In this document: positions 52,915 to 61,420 of the stretch, in pieces
Position numbering within the stretch: position 1 is the stretch's first letter
Layout of the letters: each line of letters opens with the position of its first letter
NCBI RefSeq assembly: GCF_007754425.1
Contig: NZ_CP037452.1
Span: 5,431,164 to 5,495,163, forward strand
Source of the DNA: Gimesia fumaroli
GTDB taxonomy: Bacteria > Planctomycetota > Planctomycetia > Planctomycetales > Planctomycetaceae
Reading direction: 5' to 3'
Length of the DNA: 64,000 nt
Position numbers and translations under genes: made by a program
The notes under the pieces: model-generated
What the model saw: the letters and a program-made list of their open reading frames with translations, nothing else
Database searches by the model: none
What the model was told of the DNA's origin: nothing

Positions 52915-52937
52915 CACGGCCGGCTTGTCCGGCCGTG
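52915..52937 (-). repeat. Module C hairpin, inverted copy
   Basis: CACGGCCGG-CTTGT-CCGGCCGTG. Read on the minus strand, the loop is ACAAG and GCAC follows the stem. Loop and flank match the copies at 53041 and 53398, while the stem sequence differs with compensating changes. Confidence 0.75.
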
Positions 52938-53040
52938 CTGCGATCATCGGCTCGAAAAAAGCCCTGTATTAAACTATGAGGCCAGAATTTTTTTCGCCCC
53001 ATATTTGTTATCTTTTAGAGTAACAGAAACCTTTCACATT

Positions 53041-53070
53041 CACCGTTGGACAAGCCAACGGTGCCACCCA
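53041..53070 (+). repeat. Module C hairpin
   Basis: CACCGTTGG-ACAAG-CCAACGGTG followed by CCACCCA. The stem is a perfect 9 bp. The sequence is nearly identical to 53398-53427, with one compensated base pair changed. Confidence 0.8.
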
Positions 53071-53151
53071 CTTTAGATACATTTCGTGTAGTTTCGTGAT
53101 TTTCGTGGTAGAAAAAACACGAGCGTTTGTTGTCACCAGCGAATTGGAATC

Positions 53152-53193
53152 GTAGGGTGCGGACCTACGTGTCCGCCCGCCTAGCGACGTTCT
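53152..53193 (+). repeat. Module A repeat
   Basis: Begins GTAGGGTGCGGACCTACG and contains the hairpin GCGGAC-CTACGT-GTCCGC followed by CCGCCT. It aligns with 63686-63727 (GTAGG, GCGG, CCCGCCT, GTTC). It is the first part of an A-B-C arrangement found twice. Confidence 0.65.
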
Positions 53194-53249
53194 ATAAAAG
53201 ATCACTCGTGCAAAGGAACCGGCAGAAGCTTTCGAACGGTTTCCAGCAA

Positions 53250-53297
53250 ACACGTCAACCCCGCGGGGAGACACATGGGTCTCCCCCTACTTTTTGT
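53250..53297 (+). repeat. Module B hairpin
   Basis: Starts AAACACGTC and has the core GGGGAGAC-ACATGG-GTCTCCCC followed by CTACTTTTT. Nearly the same 48 bases recur at 63781-63828. The T run after the stem could make it a terminator for thrS. Confidence 0.8.
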
Positions 53298-53397
53298 GTT
53301 CTGATCACTTTGATATTTGCTCCTGATTCCGATATAAATTGAAGGAAACGAATTTGTTACTTTTTTAAAGTAAACAAATCTGCGACCAGGATGCATT

Positions 53398-53427
53398 CAC
53401 TGTTGGACAAGCCAACAGTGCCACCCA
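53398..53427 (+). repeat. Module C hairpin
   Basis: CACTGTTGG-ACAAG-CCAACAGTG followed by CCACCCA, with a perfect 9-bp stem. It lies 84 nt before the aminotransferase start and creates a false in-frame extension of that gene. Confidence 0.8.
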
Positions 53428-53510
53428 ATGATTGGACAATCCCAGAGTGGAACCCAATGCGTTGTAATGCTTCCACATTATTTCAACCTTGTTTTTGTGA
53501 GCACAACGCT

Positions 53511-54878
53511 ATGAGCCAGGCAGTGGGACAACAGATTGAATCCGACTTTTTTGCAAAATTCCCGACGTCGGCACAAGATTACCAAAAAGCATGTGCACTG
53601 TTTCCGAGTGGTGTGACGCATGACGGCCGGTACATGAAACCGTTCCCGATTTATGTCGATCGTGCGCTGGATGCTCATAAGTATGACGTCGACGGCAACG
53701 ACATTATCGACTACTGGAGTGGTCATGGAGCGCTGATTCTGGGACACAGCCATCCCGATATGGTTAAGGCGGTCCAGAATCAGGTCGCGAAGGGAACCCA
53801 CTTCGGTGCATGTCACGAGATGGAACTGGAATGGGGCGATCTGGTACGTCAGCTGGTTCCCTCCTGTGAGATGCTTAGGTTCACCAGCAGTGGTACCGAA
53901 GCCACCATGATGGCACTGCGTGTGGCACGCATCGCGACCGGAAAAACAAAAGTCATCAAATTCGCAGGGCACTTTCATGGCTGGCACGATCTGCTCACCC
54001 AGGCTTCAGAGCCGCCACATGATGACAAAACTTATGCGATGCCCGGCGTCACGAATGGGGTTTCTGATGAACTCATTATCATTCGTCCCAACGATCTGGA
54101 TCTGGTGGAACGAACGATCGCCGAGCATGACCCCGCCTGCCTCATCATCGAAGCAACCGGCAGTCGCTGGGGTGTCGTTCCATTAGAAGACGGATTTCTG
54201 CAGGGACTGCGCAAGCTGACGGCTGACAAAGGCGTGCTGATGATTATGGATGAAGTCATCAGCGGGTTCCGTGTCGCCCCCGGCGGCATGCAGGAAGTCT
54301 GTGGGATCGTGCCCGACCTGACATCCCTGGCGAAAATTGTCGCCGGCGGTCTGCCCGGTGGTTGTCTGGCAGGGCGTGCCGATCTGATGCAGGCAATCGC
54401 TTTTGACAATCCCTTTGGTCAGAAAATGAAACACCCGGGAACCTACAATGCGAATCCGCTTTCCGCTGCTGCGGGTATTGCGGTTCTGAAACAGGTCGCG
54501 ACGGGAGAGCCTTGCCGGAAAGCGAATGAGAGTGCGGCCAAACTGCGAAAGGGCATGAACGAAGTACTCACTCGCAAGAATGTGAACTGGGTTGTCTACG
54601 GTCAGTTCTCAATTATCAAAGTCTTCCCCGGCTACGACGGGCCGCGACCCACCGATGATTCATTCGTGCCGTACAACAATGACTTTGATCGACTGGACCG
54701 CAAGCATGATGCCCAGCTGGGACACGCATTTCGTTGTGCTCTGCTGCTGAATGGCGTTGACTGGTTCGGCTGGGGCGCGATGACGACTTCAGCTCACACC
54801 GACGAAGACATTGACTTCACCATCAAAGCCTTCGAAGGTGCCATTGACGCGCTACGGAATGACGGCTTCATCGATTGA
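53511..54878 (+). CDS. Class III (GSA aminomutase-like) aminotransferase
   Basis: A 455-residue PLP enzyme of fold type I. YDVDGNDIIDYWSGHGALIL and ILGHSHPDMVKAVQ are the N-terminal signatures. RFTSSGTEATMMALRVAR binds phosphate, LIMDEVISGFRV-type MIMDEVISGF has the PLP aspartate, and TSLAKIVAGGLPGG carries the Schiff-base lysine. It resembles glutamate-1-semialdehyde aminomutase but differs in several signature residues, so haem synthesis is not assured. I chose the ATG at 53511 because the earlier part of the frame is encoded by a hairpin repeat. Confidence 0.88.
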   Translation: MSQAVGQQIESDFFAKFPTSAQDYQKACALFPSGVTHDGRYMKPFPIYVDRALDAHKYDVDGNDIIDYWSGHGALILGHSHPDMVKAVQNQVAKGTHFGACHEMELEWGDLVRQLVPSCEMLRFTSSGTEATMMALRVARIATGKTKVIKFAGHFHGWHDLLTQASEPPHDDKTYAMPGVTNGVSDELIIIRPNDLDLVERTIAEHDPACLIIEATGSRWGVVPLEDGFLQGLRKLTADKGVLMIMDEVISGFRVAPGGMQEVCGIVPDLTSLAKIVAGGLPGGCLAGRADLMQAIAFDNPFGQKMKHPGTYNANPLSAAAGIAVLKQVATGEPCRKANESAAKLRKGMNEVLTRKNVNWVVYGQFSIIKVFPGYDGPRPTDDSFVPYNNDFDRLDRKHDAQLGHAFRCALLLNGVDWFGWGAMTTSAHTDEDIDFTIKAFEGAIDALRNDGFID

Positions 54879-54910
54879 AGTAGAGTAAAAGAAACGGGAG
54901 CCTGAAACGC

Positions 54911-55453
54911 GTGGATGAAATCTGGAAGCCAACAGCGGAAGATCTGGAACAGGCCATTCATAAACAGCTTCCTGATCTGATTGAAACCGGATTGAAGGCG
55001 CTGTTTGTCGGCACCAACCCGGGCCTGTATTCGGCGGCGGTGGGACATCACTTTGCGCGTCCCGGCAATCGTTTCTGGCCCGCCATGTATCGGGGCAAAA
55101 TTACCGAGCGGCTCTACTCACCGTTCGAGGATTATAAACTGCTCAAGCAGGGTGGTGGTCTGACGAATATTGTCAGCCGTGCTTCCAAACGGGCCGACGA
55201 ACTTTCGAAAACAGAGCTCTATGAGGGGGCCGATATCCTCACCCAAAAGGTAATCCAATTCCGGCCGCAAAAAGTCGTTTTCCTGGGAATCACCTCTTAT
55301 CGGAAGGCATTTCAGGAGAACCGGGCACAGATCGGCTTGCAGGAACGGACCATTGGCGAGTCAGAAGTCTGGGTGCTTCCCAACCCGAGTGGCCTGAATG
55401 CCCATTATCAGATCCCCGCTCTGGGGAAAATCTTTGCACAGATGTGGCGTTAA
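54911..55453 (+). CDS. mug: Mug-type G/U(T) mismatch DNA glycosylase
   Basis: A 180-residue uracil-DNA glycosylase superfamily protein. ALFVGTNPGLYSAAVGHHFA contains the Mug catalytic loop with Asn, RPGNRFWPAM follows, and LPNPSGLNAHYQIP is the DNA-insertion loop. It removes uracil or damaged pyrimidines opposite guanine. The start is GTG with GGGAG 10 nt upstream. It lies 32 nt after the aminotransferase and may share its transcript. Confidence 0.9.
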   Translation: MDEIWKPTAEDLEQAIHKQLPDLIETGLKALFVGTNPGLYSAAVGHHFARPGNRFWPAMYRGKITERLYSPFEDYKLLKQGGGLTNIVSRASKRADELSKTELYEGADILTQKVIQFRPQKVVFLGITSYRKAFQENRAQIGLQERTIGESEVWVLPNPSGLNAHYQIPALGKIFAQMWR

Positions 55454-55652
55454 TACTCACCCTATTCTACCTGTTTTACGAAACAGGAATTATTTCCCGC
55501 GCGAATTTTCCATTCGCTGGGAATTGATTGAATCCGACCGATTTGTCTCGACGATGAAAGTCTATAACCAGTCGGCGAAGCTGCGCAATGATTGCCGGCA
55601 ATTCTGATTGAATCACGTGTGACCGTCTCCTACTGCCTGTGCAGGTTGTTCT

Positions 55653-56219
55653 ATGAAACAAAAACCCGTCTCCCGCTGGCATCGAAGCATACTGCTGCTG
55701 GTCTGCGCTGTCTTGCTCAGTCAGCAGGGGTGTTTTCAACATCGGGAGCGGTATAATCTGGCCAGTTTCTGGGCGGATTACAACACACTCCGCGCACCGG
55801 CCATCTTCTTTGAGAAGAAGTTCCACTTTCCCTACAAGGCGAAACAGGTTTCCTATTTACACTGGCAATACGGGGTCACGCCAGGACGGAATGTAAAGTA
55901 TGTCCGACCTGATCTGGTGGGAAATAATCCAGCGGCTGAAGCGGCTGCTGTTGAGCGTGTGATCAACGTGAGTGCGACAGAGGGTGCTCTGCAACCAATG
56001 ATGGAACCGATGCCGGAAATGAAATCAAATTTACAAATACAAACGGATTCAAAACCAGCGGTGAATCCGAACAAAGGTATGAGCGTCGCACCACCTTCAG
56101 TAAAATTGAAACCGCACGTTCAAAAAACGCAGATCCGCAAGAACGCCCGATTCTCGGTAGAGATTATTCCACCTCCCCCTGCACCAGCAGCAAGCCCAGC
56201 TGAACCGCTCGTTCCTTGA
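55653..56219 (+). CDS. Small lipoprotein, unknown
   Basis: A 188-residue lipoprotein. The signal is basic then hydrophobic (RSILLLVCAVLLSQQGC), with the lipobox cysteine near residue 27. The mature N-terminus (YNLASFWADYNTLRAP) is aromatic-rich. The last 90 residues are low complexity with many Pro, Lys and Ala. No domain is recognised. It is convergent with the next gene. Confidence 0.65.
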   Translation: MKQKPVSRWHRSILLLVCAVLLSQQGCFQHRERYNLASFWADYNTLRAPAIFFEKKFHFPYKAKQVSYLHWQYGVTPGRNVKYVRPDLVGNNPAAEAAAVERVINVSATEGALQPMMEPMPEMKSNLQIQTDSKPAVNPNKGMSVAPPSVKLKPHVQKTQIRKNARFSVEIIPPPPAPAASPAEPLVP

Positions 56220-56229
56220 AGTAACTCAG

Positions 56230-57333
56230 TTACTGTGACGATGGTCCAACACGCGGCTTAAAGACGGTGATCCAGATAAAGGGTTGTCCGCGTTCATCGA
56301 TGACCAGTTTGCGGGTGAGTCCGTCCCGACCTATGGCGTTTTTAATCAGAATGCCCCAGGTCGTCCGTTTTTTAGAAACGGTGACTTTGATCTTGTCGAG
56401 ATCAACCTGCTTCTTAGCGGCCTCATATTCATCGAGAATCATTGGAATGCCTGACGCCTTGGACGCGGCCATCAGCATATCTTTGAGGGGAACATTAATG
56501 AGTTGGACTGGAATCAATTCGAAATACCGCGGAGCCGTCTTCTGGCGGGATTCTTTCAAGTCCCAGCCGATGGGCCAGGGCTGGGTGGTCGACTCCCAGG
56601 GTGAGATCAACAGCTCCAATGAGCCGGATGGCGTGCGCAAGGGATGAAAGGCGAGCCCATACTGCTTGAGGGCAATCGCCAACGCAGTTCCTTTCGCGAG
56701 CTTGCCTAGATCGGCCGAGACGGTTTGATTACCGGCATCGCCTGCGATCCGTTTCTGCGCATCGACATCAAACCGCACCGGCAGTGATTTGGAAAAGTCG
56801 AGTTTACTGATGGCGGCTTTCAGCGTCAGTCCCTGCACATTGGCGGGGGACGGTTGAGAGAGTTCCGTGAAAACCGTTTTAAACTGTGCTTGTGAGAGCC
56901 CCCATAGCGGTTTGCTTTCGGGTGATCCCTGTGCACCAAAAGTTTTGAGTTCATTGATCCACTCTTTAAGTCTTGCCAGTTCGCTACGAGAGAATTCATG
57001 CCCGGGAAAATGAATCTCGCCGTTGCGGTCGAGGGTGCCCGTCAAACGAACTTCGCGTAAGGTGCCTCTCAGGTCTTCTTCGATCTTGGGTTTATCATCG
57101 AGCACAGCCCGCCGGGTCCGCACGGAAATATTCAGATCGCGAAAGACGCGGCCCCACTGCTGGGCATACAGGGCCGAACTGGTGGTTTCTGTGAGCAGCG
57201 TGACCGTGACCGTGGTTTTAATCGGTGCTCCCTTCGGAGCCGATGATTTTGGAACGGTCAACTGGGCCTGTAGATTCTGGTTTTCTGTGTGAATGAAAAT
57301 GAGCAGAAGACAGAAGCAGAGGAAATGTTTCAT
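56230..57333 (-). CDS. Exported protein, unknown (planctomycete type)
   Basis: A 367-residue secreted protein with a clear signal peptide (MKHFLCFCLLLIFIHTENQN). The mature part has beta-rich segments (TTVTVTLLTETTSSALYAQQ, VRLTGTLDRNGEIHFPGHEF) and a C-terminal region that repeats the shape of STN/secretin N-domains (FELIPVQLINVPLKDMLMAA, MILDEYEAAKKQVDLDKIKV). No family name is certain. The frame continues to 57402, but those codons come from a hairpin repeat (57376-57404), so the start is 57333. Confidence 0.65.
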   Translation of the reverse strand: MKHFLCFCLLLIFIHTENQNLQAQLTVPKSSAPKGAPIKTTVTVTLLTETTSSALYAQQWGRVFRDLNISVRTRRAVLDDKPKIEEDLRGTLREVRLTGTLDRNGEIHFPGHEFSRSELARLKEWINELKTFGAQGSPESKPLWGLSQAQFKTVFTELSQPSPANVQGLTLKAAISKLDFSKSLPVRFDVDAQKRIAGDAGNQTVSADLGKLAKGTALAIALKQYGLAFHPLRTPSGSLELLISPWESTTQPWPIGWDLKESRQKTAPRYFELIPVQLINVPLKDMLMAASKASGIPMILDEYEAAKKQVDLDKIKVTVSKKRTTWGILIKNAIGRDGLTRKLVIDERGQPFIWITVFKPRVGPSSQ

Positions 57334-57375
57334 AATTTTTTGCGCTGTTAATGAGAGGAACGTTCTCACTGGCAG

Positions 57376-57404
57376 CACTGTCGGACCAGCCGACAGTGGC
57401 ACCC
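57376..57404 (+). repeat. Module C hairpin copy
   Basis: CACTGTCGG-ACCAG-CCGACAGTG followed by GCACCC. The architecture is that of the copies at 53041 and 53398, with changed but paired stem bases. It lies 43 nt upstream of the start of the 56230-57333 gene. Confidence 0.75.
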
Positions 57405-57584
57405 GCGAGTCTGAGATTGATGCTGGTTTGAGTATAACAGATGGGGTTTACTATGATGAGACCAAAGTTAATTTTATAATTGTACCTTAATCATGAGCTG
57501 TAGCATGTCGACACGTTCTCTTCGCTGCAGACGGAATCCTGTCAACCGCTCCCAAAGATTGTTGAGTGATTCCACTGGCGCAAT

Positions 57585-57621
57585 AAAAAGCAACCCGCAT
57601 CCATTTGGATCCGGGTTGCTC
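57585..57621 (-). terminator. Terminator of the coiled-coil lipoprotein gene
   Basis: On the minus strand AGCAACCCGGATCC (57620-57607) pairs with GGATGCGGGTTGCT (57602-57589) with one mismatch and a 4-nt loop, ending in TTTTT. It lies 28 nt after the stop at 57649. Confidence 0.9.
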
Positions 57622-57648
57622 AGGAGTTAGAATTTCAAAGTCAGTCAA

Positions 57649-58338
57649 TTATTGATTGATCTGGCTTTTCACTTTTTCCAGTTCCTGCTTCGCTTTCTCA
57701 AGTCTCTTTTCGGCTTCAGTCACGTCTTTCTTCTCTGCTGCCAGGGTTTCTTCTGCATCTTTCAATGCTTCCTGGGCATCCTTTTTATCAGACTCGCTGG
57801 TTTTTTCCAGTTTCGTCTTCGCAGCAGCAACAGCCGCTTCCGCCTGAATCACCTCTTCTTTTTCCTGTTTCAGAGCCTTCGTCGATTCAGTTACTTCTGC
57901 AGTGGCATTCTTCAAAGCAGCGGCTTTCGTTTCTGCCAGATTTTTTCTGGCTTCTTCAACACGTTCGGCGGCTTCTTTTTTCGCTTCCTCTACGTCTTCT
58001 GCTTTCGCTTTTTTTGCCTCGGCAAGTGCGGCATTCAATTCACGTTTCGCTTCAACAACATCTCGCTGTTCTTCGCGAAGGTCTTCCACACTTTCACCGT
58101 CTCGAAGTGACTCCTGCACATCTTTCATTTCTTCTTTGATGTCTTCGGTCCCCATGCGCCGCGTTTCATGAATCTGAGCGGTTCCGTCATTGTGGGCTTG
58201 CGCAATTTCCTGCTGACCTTCCTGTTTTGCTTCATCTACATTCTTACGCGCCTGCTCGACAGATTCCGAATTTGACTGACATCCGACGAGAACGAATGCA
58301 GCCAGGGCCGATGCCGAACTCAGTTTTAAAAATGACAT
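57649..58338 (-). CDS. Coiled-coil lipoprotein
   Basis: A 229-residue lipoprotein. The signal is MSFLKLSSASALAAFVLVGC with Cys20 as the lipidation site. The mature chain is almost entirely a charged coiled coil rich in Glu, Lys and Ala (EVDEAKQEGQQEIAQAHNDG-like, VEEAKKEAAERVEEARKNLA). GAGGAG fits the ATG at 58338; the frame extends uselessly to 58521. It could link outer membrane and peptidoglycan in the manner of Lpp, which is inferred from shape only. A strong terminator follows. Confidence 0.8.
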   Translation of the reverse strand: MSFLKLSSASALAAFVLVGCQSNSESVEQARKNVDEAKQEGQQEIAQAHNDGTAQIHETRRMGTEDIKEEMKDVQESLRDGESVEDLREEQRDVVEAKRELNAALAEAKKAKAEDVEEAKKEAAERVEEARKNLAETKAAALKNATAEVTESTKALKQEKEEVIQAEAAVAAAKTKLEKTSESDKKDAQEALKDAEETLAAEKKDVTEAEKRLEKAKQELEKVKSQINQ

Positions 58339-58902
58339 GTTTCTCTCCTCTTTGTTTGTTCTACGTTTTGGGTCACACACGTCTTGTACCAAGACTGGTC
58401 CCGATTTTCTGAAACAGTAACTTACGATTGACTCAATTATGTTTTCTTCTGCCACGTTTCTCGCCTGACAGTAATTCACCAACAAACTCAAAATCGGAAG
58501 AGTTGATTCACAGAGTGACAATCAAGAAAGAAATGGCCTTGTATTCTAATATGTTTAATTTTTGCGGTTGCCTTCTTTTGCCTGTCTTGACTCTGGGCCA
58601 AATCAACTCTCTTCACGACTTTGATTTGATAGCAGACTATGATGCAGGTTCCGTGCCAGTCGGTTTCTCATCATCAACAACTGAGTTAAACCGCTTTAAA
58701 ACAGCGGTATTTTTTGATTTTAAAAATCAGAAGACTGCTGAAGTCGAATTCACAGCGGCCGATAAGCATCCAAGCGGGTCGGTGAGCGCGCGGAACAGTA
58801 TCGGAATCAACTTCGTACATTGTCATGCAATCCACATCCTTATCGCGGGCAGCCACATGGGGCTGCCTCTACGCTACGATTCCTGAGGATGTAACCTTGC
58901 CT
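58339..58902. other. Intergenic region with a doubtful ORF and a module B hairpin
   Basis: About 560 nt. A plus-strand frame (58428-58886) has no ribosome site, no recognised domain and ends inside a hairpin repeat, so I do not call it. The part upstream of 58440 serves the lipoprotein promoter. Confidence 0.5.
58845..58873 (+). repeat. Module B hairpin, diverged copy
   Basis: CGCGG, then GGCAGCC-ACATGG-GGCTGCC followed by TCTACG. The loop ACATGG and the flanks match the module at 53265. Stem bases differ in a compensated way, so pairing is conserved. Confidence 0.7.
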
Positions 58903-60078
58903 TTAATACAGGTTTTTCTTCAACACATCGAGCGGGTAGATGGTGTCGCGCCAGCGGACGCCACCGTTTTTGAGGGTGATCCAGGCGGAGCGCCAGATGG
59001 CGAAGGCGAGGGCCAGGGAGGCGAAGAACAGGAAGGGTGTGACGCGGATCCCGGAAGCAAACAGGACCCCGATGACGGCGTAGCAGAGATGTAACAGGAC
59101 CACCGTTATCAAGAAGCCAATTGATTGTGAAAGCGGGAACAGGAACGGCATCACAAATGAGGCAAGGAAAAACAGGACGTAGAGCATCGTGGCCAGCGAG
59201 AGTTTGATCACGGAATAGTGAAACGAGGCGAACGAATTTTTCTCGACGCCGGTGATCACGCCCCAGGCGGAAGGCTGCCAGCGGACTTTGAGTTCTTCAA
59301 TACCCAGATAAAAATCCTGTCGATAACCGTGGTTTTTGAGTAGTTTGCCAAGCTTGATATCGTCCAGTACGTCCAGCTTAATCGCAGCGTGGCCGCCGAT
59401 TTTCTGATAGACGTCTGTCCGAATCAGGTTAAACGCCCCAATACCGAGGTAGGCGAAGTTCCAGCGGGTAGGCACCAGCCAGAGAAACGTCCCCCCCGTC
59501 AACAGAAAGCCGAAGAAGGTGATGAACGCCATTTCAATCAATCCGCCACGTGCCAGTTGTGGCAACAGACAGAGATGGTCGAGTTTGTTGTGCAGGAGAA
59601 TACGGGTCGCACTTGTGATCGCGTTCTTATCAAAGATGATGTCGCCGTCGGTAAACAACAGCAGTTCGCCATTCGCGCATTGGGCGCCTTGATACATGGC
59701 GTGCGACTTTCCCAGCCAGTCAGAGGGTAGTTCTTCGATGTGTACCACCTGCATCGATGCCTGATCCTGAGCTGCCGCTTCACGGGCGACACGTTCCATG
59801 ATCATGCCGGTTTCGTCGTTAGAACGGTCATTGACGGCGATGATTTCCAGGCGAGGATAATCGCAAGCCAATAGAGAATTGAGCGTCACTTCGATCGTTT
59901 CCGCTTCGTCTTTAGCAGGGACGATCACCGAGATCATCGGCCATGCCGTGGGGATCTCCGTATGAGGCACACAACGGGAAATACGCTTGCGAATCATCAT
60001 CACTAGCGAAGGGGCCAGGAGGACGATCCAGAAGACGATCGTTGCATACCCCCAGTAGGTGATGATCAATGCCTGCAT
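58903..60078 (-). CDS. Membrane glycosyltransferase, family 2
   Basis: A 391-residue GT-A glycosyltransferase. An N-terminal helix (WGYATIVFWIVLLAPSLVMM) is followed by the catalytic domain (MISVIVPAKDEAETIEVTLN, NDRSNDETG, GKSHAMYQGAQCANGELLLF, TDGDIIFDKNAI) and three or four C-terminal helices. It resembles ceramide-glucosyltransferase-like and hopanoid-type GT2 proteins and probably glycosylates a lipid. AGGAA lies before the ATG at 60078. The LhgO gene upstream ends 20 nt away on the same strand. Confidence 0.85.
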   Translation of the reverse strand: MQALIITYWGYATIVFWIVLLAPSLVMMIRKRISRCVPHTEIPTAWPMISVIVPAKDEAETIEVTLNSLLACDYPRLEIIAVNDRSNDETGMIMERVAREAAAQDQASMQVVHIEELPSDWLGKSHAMYQGAQCANGELLLFTDGDIIFDKNAITSATRILLHNKLDHLCLLPQLARGGLIEMAFITFFGFLLTGGTFLWLVPTRWNFAYLGIGAFNLIRTDVYQKIGGHAAIKLDVLDDIKLGKLLKNHGYRQDFYLGIEELKVRWQPSAWGVITGVEKNSFASFHYSVIKLSLATMLYVLFFLASFVMPFLFPLSQSIGFLITVVLLHLCYAVIGVLFASGIRVTPFLFFASLALAFAIWRSAWITLKNGGVRWRDTIYPLDVLKKNLY

Positions 60079-60097
60079 TGCAGATGAGTTCCTTTGA

Positions 60098-61297
60098 TTA
60101 TTCGAATCGGGATGCGAGCCGATCGGTGACCATCGAACCGATGCGGAGCGACGATGTAGCAGCAGGTGAAGGCGCATTGAGAACGTTGATCATGCGGTCT
60201 GATTCATCGATCAGAAAATCATCGATCAAATTACCGTCGGGGCCGAGAGCCTGCGCGCGGACGCCGGCGGGAGCGGTTTCCAGATCTTCGGCTTGAATCT
60301 CGGGAATCAGCCGCTGTAGTTCTTTGACGAATGCGGGTTTGCTGAACGACCGCCACATCTCTTTCAGCCCCGTTTTCCAGTATTTGAAGGCCATCTTCAG
60401 GAAGCCGGGATATGTAGCCGATTCGAGCAGATCGCGGACATTGATCTGACGGTTCGTATAACCTTCGCGGGCAAAAGCCCAAACAGCGTTAGGGCCACAT
60501 TCAACACCGCCGTGAATCATTTTTGTAAAATGCACGCCGAGGAACGGGAACTCGGGATTGGGCACGGGATAAATCAAAGCGCGGCAGAGATGCTCTGCTT
60601 CCGGCTTGAGTTCATAATATTCACCACGAAAGGGAACAATTTTGCAGGCGGGGTGAGAACCGCCCATGCGGGCGACGCGGTCGCTGAACAGGCCGCTGCA
60701 GTTGATGACCTGTTTCGCAGAATAGTCGCCCTGCTTCGTTTGGATGGTAATGTGATCGCTGTGATGCTGGATGCCGATGACTTCGGTGCCGGTGAGGAGC
60801 CGGTTGTCTTTTTCCTGAATGCGTTCGGCGAGTCGGGCGGAAACCTGTTTGTAATCGACAATACCGGTCTCCGGAACATGGATGCCGCGAATGCCGGCAA
60901 CGTGCGGTTCCAATTCTTTGAGCCGTGCTTCGTCGATCATTTCACAAGTGACGCCGTTTTGCTGCCCGCGTGAAAAGATTGTATCAAGTGCCGGGAATTC
61001 GCTTTCATTGATGGCGGCAATGACTTTCCCGCATTGATCCCAGGGAATTTCTTCCGCATCGCAGAAGGCTTCCATGGCAAGTTTGCCTTCGCGGCAGTTG
61101 GTGGCTCTTAAGGAACCAGGTTTATAATAGATACCCGAATGCAGCACGCCTGAGTTGTGGCCGGTCTGATGCTGGGCAACCTGTTTTTCTTTTTCGAGAA
61201 GTAAAATGGATTTGTGGGGAAACCGCTGGGTAATTTGCCAGCCGGTGGCCAGGCCGACGATTCCCCCGCCAATTATTGCGACATCTACCGTTTTCAT
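60098..61297 (-). CDS. lhgO: L-2-hydroxyglutarate dehydrogenase/oxidase
   Basis: A 399-residue FAD enzyme of the DAO family. The dinucleotide-binding motif is VDVAIIGGGIVGLATGW, followed by HNSGVLHSGIYYKPGSLRA, NCSGLFSDRVARMGG and HFTKMIHGGVECGPNAVWAF. It oxidises L-2-hydroxyglutarate to 2-oxoglutarate and passes electrons to quinone. The length is normal for LhgO. It lies immediately upstream of the glycosyltransferase gene and is probably cotranscribed, without an obvious functional link. Confidence 0.93.
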   Translation of the reverse strand: MKTVDVAIIGGGIVGLATGWQITQRFPHKSILLLEKEKQVAQHQTGHNSGVLHSGIYYKPGSLRATNCREGKLAMEAFCDAEEIPWDQCGKVIAAINESEFPALDTIFSRGQQNGVTCEMIDEARLKELEPHVAGIRGIHVPETGIVDYKQVSARLAERIQEKDNRLLTGTEVIGIQHHSDHITIQTKQGDYSAKQVINCSGLFSDRVARMGGSHPACKIVPFRGEYYELKPEAEHLCRALIYPVPNPEFPFLGVHFTKMIHGGVECGPNAVWAFAREGYTNRQINVRDLLESATYPGFLKMAFKYWKTGLKEMWRSFSKPAFVKELQRLIPEIQAEDLETAPAGVRAQALGPDGNLIDDFLIDESDRMINVLNAPSPAATSSLRIGSMVTDRLASRFE

Positions 61298-61420
61298 GGA
61301 TGACTTCTATACTCAAATGGTCCGCAGGTTCTTATACTCAGACAGCATGACATCATTCACAGAGTCTCTCTCACCTTCAGTGATACCATAACTTAGCAGG
61401 ATCAAGGTTACAGGAAAACA

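Larger units (their letters stand above)
52880..53510. other. Repeat-rich intergenic region after thrS
   Basis: About 630 nt with no gene. It holds three copies of one hairpin repeat (52911-52937 inverted, 53041-53070, 53398-53427) and one copy each of two other modules (53152-53193, 53250-53297). Short frames that run through it, including the extension of the next gene to 53391, are products of repeat sequence. Confidence 0.7.

Noticed and set aside
58428..58886. 152-residue plus-strand frame
   Set aside because: No ribosome site, no domain, starts inside another gene's leader and ends in a hairpin repeat.
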